NCBI GenBank assembly: GCA_017963875.1
Contig: JAGCTA010000409.1
Location: 1 to 9,441 of the forward strand
Reading direction: 5' to 3'
Source of the DNA: Victivallales bacterium
GTDB taxonomy: Bacteria; Verrucomicrobiota; Lentisphaeria; Oligosphaerales; Oligosphaeraceae
Length of the DNA: 9,441 nucleotides
In this document: one piece after another, positions 6,403 to 9,441 of the stretch
How positions within the stretch are numbered: position 1 is the stretch's first letter
How the letters are laid out: each line of letters starts with the position of its first letter
The notes under the pieces: generated by a model
Databases searched by the model: none
What the model was told of the DNA's origin: nothing
The model's input: only the letters and a program-made list of their open reading frames with translations
Made by a program: the position numbers and the translations under genes

Positions 6403-7203
6403 TCATTGTCTCTTATGCTTTTGCAGCCAATTCCAGAAATTCGACGGCGAGGAGAACCCCAGTTCGGCGGCAATTTCCTTCTGTCTCATCCCCTGCTGAA
6501 AGGCAGCCTCAGTATATTCAACGCGTATTTTGTTGATGAAATCACCAATGGTGCAACCTGAATAGAGTCTGAAACGATGCGCCAGATAAAATCTGTTGTA
6601 GCCTGAGAGTTTCTCCAGTTTTTCCAATGAACAGCCACGCGCATTGTTTGTCCGAATGTATTTTTTGATGTTTTCTATGACCGTATCGAGTTTTGGGACG
6701 GCATCATCCCTCAAGGATTCATTTTGGCTGAACTGCAAGGCAATCTCATCCAGAATGGCGTTCATCGGTCCACGAAGCATCCGTTCATAGACTGTCTGGT
6801 CGGCATTCTCCATATTCTGGACCTGATTCCATCTTTTGTCAATCACCATGGCATACTCCTTCGGCAAGGAGAAGGAAGGGAAGCGGAGGCTGTATTCGCC
6901 GTGCTCCATCACTTTGATGGGAAACACTGAAATATCTGTATCAGGAACAAAATGAAGCCACAGATGAAACAGCCCCTGGTCATCAGGCTGATACCCATTC
7001 GAGTGGGTCATCCATGGTTCAATAAAAAAGACACTGCCAGGGACAGCGTCAAAAATCTGGTTGTTAAACATGTAACGCGATTCACCCTCAACCACGTAAA
7101 ACGCTTCGCGCCGAACATGGATATGGCTGAATTGCAGGTCTGATGTTGTGGCTGGGCTTCCTTCAGAACAACGTGTGATGATTTGCTTTGTCGTGAATAT
7201 CAT
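6403..7203 (-). CDS. AraC/XylS-family transcriptional regulator with N-terminal cupin sensor
   Basis: This 266-residue protein starts at ATG 7203 behind GGGGAGGG. Residues about 20-95 look like an AraC-type cupin sugar-sensing domain (HIHVRREAFYVVEGESRYMF, then VPGSVFFIEPWMTHSNGY). Residues about 172-264 hold the double helix-turn-helix: first unit CSLEKLEKLSGYNRFYLAHRF (191-211), second unit MRQKEIAAELGFSSPSNFWNW (239-259). It ends at LQKHKRQ, slightly earlier than many family members. The rhamnosidase gene follows 41 bp downstream on the same strand, so it most likely senses rhamnose or a related sugar and controls that gene. It is also divergent from the DegT gene across 162 bp and could regulate it. 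The ligand is inference. Confidence 0.9.
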   Translation of the reverse strand: MIFTTKQIITRCSEGSPATTSDLQFSHIHVRREAFYVVEGESRYMFNNQIFDAVPGSVFFIEPWMTHSNGYQPDDQGLFHLWLHFVPDTDISVFPIKVMEHGEYSLRFPSFSLPKEYAMVIDKRWNQVQNMENADQTVYERMLRGPMNAILDEIALQFSQNESLRDDAVPKLDTVIENIKKYIRTNNARGCSLEKLEKLSGYNRFYLAHRFRLYSGCTIGDFINKIRVEYTEAAFQQGMRQKEIAAELGFSSPSNFWNWLQKHKRQ

Positions 7204-7232
7204 GGGAAAGCCCTCCCCGAGGAAAGAGCAAG

Positions 7233-7261
7233 AATAAAGTATTTTTAGTTGGAAAACTCAA
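7233..7261 (-). promoter_or_regulatory. Candidate promoter of the araC-type gene and rhamnosidase
   Basis: On the minus strand, TTGAGT (7256-7261) and TTTATT (7233-7238) are separated by 17 bp and lie about 30 bp upstream of the regulator ATG. The -35 abuts the -35 of the opposite promoter (7262-7267), forming a back-to-back divergent pair centred on CAATTG (7259-7264). Confidence 0.4.
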
Positions 7262-7311
7262 TTGTGGATTTTTCTATTTGTGGTAAAATATATAGTGTTC
7301 TTTAAAAATAC
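7239..7311. promoter_or_regulatory. Inverted repeat bracketing the divergent promoters, candidate operator
   Basis: GTATTTTTA (7239-7247) and TAAAAATAC (7303-7311) are perfect 9-bp inverted arms 55 bp apart, bracketing the two facing-away promoters. TTTTAGTT also recurs as a direct repeat at 7243-7250 and 7313-7320. The arms are A/T-rich, so chance is possible. Binding by the adjacent AraC-type regulator is inference. Confidence 0.3.
7262..7289 (+). promoter_or_regulatory. Candidate promoter of the DegT aminotransferase gene
   Basis: TTGTGG (7262-7267) and TAAAAT (7284-7289) are 16 bp apart, about 77 bp upstream of the DegT ATG. This is the best sigma-70-like pair in the divergent region. 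The resulting leader would be roughly 70 nucleotides. Confidence 0.45.
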
Positions 7312-7365
7312 CTTTTAGTTTCACAAAAACAAGTTATCAGAAAAACATTCAAGGAGCGAATCATT

Positions 7366-8577
7366 ATGGAAAAACTGGCTATTGATGGCGGCGCAAAAGT
7401 ATTCACGAAGGACCTGACACCTGTCCGTTGGCCTCCCGTCTATCCTGAAACCGCTGAAAAACTGAAGGACATCTACCTCAACCACGGCTGGTCATTCTAT
7501 GGGGCAGAGGAAATCAAATTCAACGAAGAATTCGCAAAATTCACAGGCGCGGCCAACTGTATCGCCATGGCGAACGGCACAGTCACGCTCCAGTGCGCAT
7601 TGGAAGCCCTGGGCATTGGCGCTGGCGATGAAGTCATCGTCCCCGCATTCACATGGCTGGCCACTGGAACGGCCGTCGTGGAAACTGGCGCCCTGCCCGT
7701 TGTCGTTGACATTGAGCCAGACACCTGGTGTATTGACGTCGCGGCGGCCGAAGCGGCCATCACCCCGAAGACGCGCGCCATCATCCCTGTCCATCTGTTT
7801 GGTTCCATGGCGAACATGGACAAGGTAATGGCACTTGCACATAAATACAACCTCAAAGTCGTCGAAGACTGCGCTCACGCCCATGGTGGCCTGTGGGATG
7901 GCAAACACATGGGAACGCTCGGAGATGTCGGCAGTTTCTCCTTCCAGGAATCCAAGACACTGTCTTCTGGTGAAGGCGGCGCATGCCTCACCAACGATGA
8001 CCGTCTGGCAGAAATCATCGGCCGTCTCTCCCATATTGGATATCCGTTTGGTGCAAAACAAGGCAAGAAGTACACGGCTCCGCCGATGGGCCTTGTCTGC
8101 CACAACTATCGCTTCACCGATTTCCAGGCGGCCATCCTGCTTGGCCAACTGGCTCATCTGGAAGAAGACACCATCAAACGTGAAAAGGCGGCAGAGTTCC
8201 TCCGCGCAGGTCTGGACGCAATTCCAGGCGTCAAATGCCAGGCACGTGGTGCCAAGGCGACCCGCCAGGGCTTCTACATGTTCGGCTTCTCCATTGACAC
8301 AGCCCAATTAAAACCTGGACTCACCCGTGACAACGTCACAAAAGCCCTGGCAGCAGAAGGCCTGAATATCGGCTATGGCTGGGGTCATCCGATGTACCGC
8401 CAGAACCTTTGGTCCGTTCCGACGAGCAAATACCGCATCGATAGTTGCGCCGTCGCCGAAGACCTCATCTACAAGAGGATGTTCACCAGCCCGCTCTCCT
8501 GGCTCATGCGTCCGCAAGATGAACTCGAATGCTATATCGAAGCCGTCCGCAAAGTCATGACGGCATACCACGCCTGA
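7366..8577 (+). CDS. DegT/DnrJ/EryC1/StrS-family PLP aminotransferase (AHBA-synthase-like)
   Basis: This 403-residue protein starts at ATG 7366 with AAGGAG 9 bases upstream. It is a full-length fold-type-I PLP enzyme of the DegT/DnrJ/EryC1/StrS family. The landmarks are in order: WSFYGAEEIKFNEEFAKFTGA (42-62), ANGTVTLQCAL (69-79; phosphate-binding loop), GDEVIVPAFTWLATGTAV (87-104), VHLFGSMANMD (142-152), EDCAHAHGG (167-175; Asp168 pairs with the PLP ring nitrogen) and SFSFQESKTLSSGEGGA (190-206; Lys197 is the Schiff-base lysine). Such enzymes aminate keto-sugars or cyclic ketones. The SFQ..K....GEGG variant resembles 3-amino-5-hydroxybenzoate synthases and related inosose aminotransferases rather than typical nucleotide-sugar enzymes. 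No nucleotide-sugar genes are nearby, so the substrate is unresolved. A strong terminator follows directly. Confidence 0.92.
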   Translation: MEKLAIDGGAKVFTKDLTPVRWPPVYPETAEKLKDIYLNHGWSFYGAEEIKFNEEFAKFTGAANCIAMANGTVTLQCALEALGIGAGDEVIVPAFTWLATGTAVVETGALPVVVDIEPDTWCIDVAAAEAAITPKTRAIIPVHLFGSMANMDKVMALAHKYNLKVVEDCAHAHGGLWDGKHMGTLGDVGSFSFQESKTLSSGEGGACLTNDDRLAEIIGRLSHIGYPFGAKQGKKYTAPPMGLVCHNYRFTDFQAAILLGQLAHLEEDTIKREKAAEFLRAGLDAIPGVKCQARGAKATRQGFYMFGFSIDTAQLKPGLTRDNVTKALAAEGLNIGYGWGHPMYRQNLWSVPTSKYRIDSCAVAEDLIYKRMFTSPLSWLMRPQDELECYIEAVRKVMTAYHA

Positions 8578-8585
8578 TAATTCAT

Positions 8586-8614
8586 GGCCCGAGGCGAACA
8601 GCCTCGGGCCTTTT
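8586..8614 (+). terminator. Rho-independent terminator after the DegT gene
   Basis: GGCCCGAGGC (8586-8595) pairs perfectly with GCCTCGGGCC (8601-8610) around the loop GAACA, followed by TTTT (8611-8614). The 10-bp G/C-rich stem begins 8 bases after the DegT stop. The T-run is short, so some read-through to the next gene is possible. Confidence 0.88.
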
Positions 8615-8679
8615 GCATTTTACAGCGCTGTGCGTTTGCGCTTCCACAATCACTAAAATTCATCAGAGGACATTATAAA

Positions 8680-9435
8680 ATGAAGGAACTCATGTTTTTT
8701 GATGTCAATTGCCGCATTGGCGACAGCCAACTCGGTCCGCGCCCTGGCGTCTCAGAATTGCTCGCGGACATGGATACCTACGGCATTGACCGCGCATTGG
8801 TACGCCATGGCGACAACTCTCAGGGCGCAGAAATAACCAATGCCAGCCTCGCTCAAATGCTTAAAGAAGATACGGCGGAACGCCTGACTGGCGTCTGGTG
8901 CATTCTTCCGTCACAGTGTAACGAAATCCCCGAGCCCGACCAGTTCTTCGCGGAGATGAAGGCGAATCGCATCGGTGCCATCACGTTGAATCCATACGAG
9001 CACCGCTACCAGCCCAATCGACTCACCATTGGAAAAATCATGGACGCAGCCGCAGAACGCAAAATTCCCGTCCTGCTGGACGCTTTCTCCGCAAGATGGC
9101 CAGACCTCTTCACATTTGTCGAGACGTTCAAGAAAAACACGCTCATCTACATAGAAAGCGGCGGCAAATGGGGTTTCGACCGAAACATCCGTCCGTTGCT
9201 TGAGAACTATGAGCATTTCTACTATGACATGGCTGGCTACTGGGTTCCAGAAGGCGTCGGCGACCTCGCGCTAAAATACGGTGCCGACCGCATCCTCTAC
9301 GGTAGCAATTTCCCAAGTTACAACCAGGGCTGCGGAATGCTTCAACTGAAGTATCAGCCTCAACTTGACGAAAAGGCAATCGCCGCAATCGCTGGAAAGA
9401 ATCTGGAAAAACTGCTGAAGGAGGCACAATTATGA
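8680..9435 (+). CDS. Amidohydrolase-2-fold (TIM-barrel) protein with apparently lost metal ligands
   Basis: I choose ATG 8680 (251 residues) because AGAGGA lies 9 bases upstream; the longer frame from 8584 would begin inside the terminator hairpin. The layout is that of amidohydrolase family 2: an N-terminal strand (MFFDVNCRIG, 5-14), YGIDRALVRHG (34-44), MKANRIGAITLNP (93-105), AAERKIPVLLD (124-134), YYDMAGYW (181-188) and RILYGSNFPSYN (204-215). The canonical metal site has D-x-H-x-H at the first strand and G-S-D-F-P near the end. Here these read D8-V-N10-C-R12 and G-S-N210-F-P, so two histidines and the late aspartate are replaced. The protein may be a metal-independent hydrolase, decarboxylase or lactonase relative, or a non-catalytic partner. 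It is followed with a 4-bp overlap by another gene. Confidence 0.8.
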   Translation: MKELMFFDVNCRIGDSQLGPRPGVSELLADMDTYGIDRALVRHGDNSQGAEITNASLAQMLKEDTAERLTGVWCILPSQCNEIPEPDQFFAEMKANRIGAITLNPYEHRYQPNRLTIGKIMDAAAERKIPVLLDAFSARWPDLFTFVETFKKNTLIYIESGGKWGFDRNIRPLLENYEHFYYDMAGYWVPEGVGDLALKYGADRILYGSNFPSYNQGCGMLQLKYQPQLDEKAIAAIAGKNLEKLLKEAQL

Positions 9436-9441
9436 CACAGA
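9432..9441 (+). CDS. Start of a further gene, cut by the window edge
   Basis: ATG at 9432 overlaps the preceding TGA as ATGA and has a strong AAGGAGG (9418-9424) seven bases upstream inside the end of the amidohydrolase-like gene. Only Met-Thr-Gln is visible, so the product is unknown. The arrangement indicates translational coupling and shared function with the upstream gene. Confidence 0.65.

Noticed and set aside
7492..8307. 271-codon ORF antisense to the DegT gene
   Set aside because: It lies wholly opposite a clear, motif-complete DegT gene, has no recognisable domain, and its length is explained by codon bias of the sense strand.
7835..8311. 158-codon plus-strand ORF in a second frame inside the DegT gene
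   Set aside because: It is a frame shadow: low complexity, no family resemblance, fully overlapped by the real gene.
8584..8679. Upstream ATG extending the amidohydrolase-like protein by 32 residues
   Set aside because: It begins inside the DegT terminator hairpin and lacks a ribosome binding site, while ATG 8680 has AGAGGA and starts directly at the first barrel strand.

Overview
The window looks like chromosomal DNA of a Gram-negative-type bacterium of moderate GC content. My best guess is the Verrucomicrobiota/Lentisphaerota/Kiritimatiellota group. The guess rests on gene style (a secreted FGE-sulfatase-fold protein with an N-terminal beta domain, a GH78 rhamnosidase with an AraC regulator, a DegT aminotransferase beside an amidohydrolase-fold protein). 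There is no rRNA or other taxonomic marker, so the assignment is weak. I saw no rRNA, tRNA, CRISPR array, insertion sequence or phage gene.

Layout. (1) Positions 1-1534, minus strand: a two-gene membrane operon. An NfeD/YqiJ-type OB-fold membrane protein comes first, followed by a flotillin (SPFH) protein whose C-terminus runs off the left edge in near-identical 66-bp tandem repeats. (2) Positions 1614-2364, minus strand: a complete type II toxin-antitoxin pair, RelB/DinJ-like antitoxin and YafQ-like toxin overlapping by ATGA, trailed by a doubtful 63-codon ORF. (3) Positions 2572-3828, plus strand: a secreted SUMF1/FGE-fold protein that keeps only one of the two catalytic cysteines, preceded by a perfect 8-bp inverted repeat at a candidate promoter. 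(4) Positions 4007-7203, minus strand: an AraC-family regulator followed by a GH78 alpha-L-rhamnosidase. The rhamnosidase reading frame is cut by one in-frame TAA inside the catalytic barrel, so its catalytic residues lie in two ORFs. (5) Positions 7366 to the right edge, plus strand, divergent from the regulator: a DegT/AHBA-synthase-like PLP aminotransferase, a strong hairpin terminator, an amidohydrolase-2-fold protein whose metal ligands appear replaced, and the first codons of another gene translationally coupled to it.

How they fit. The AraC-GH78 pair looks like a small unit for using rhamnose-containing glycans. The regulator and the DegT gene share a 162-bp region with abutting back-to-back -35 elements, so the regulator could control both directions. 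The DegT, amidohydrolase-like and following genes look like a metabolic module whose substrate cannot be read from the sequence. The observations most worth a second look are the in-frame stop in GH78, the degenerate metal site of the amidohydrolase-like protein, the single-cysteine FGE protein and the flotillin tandem repeats. No clearly unprecedented system is visible.
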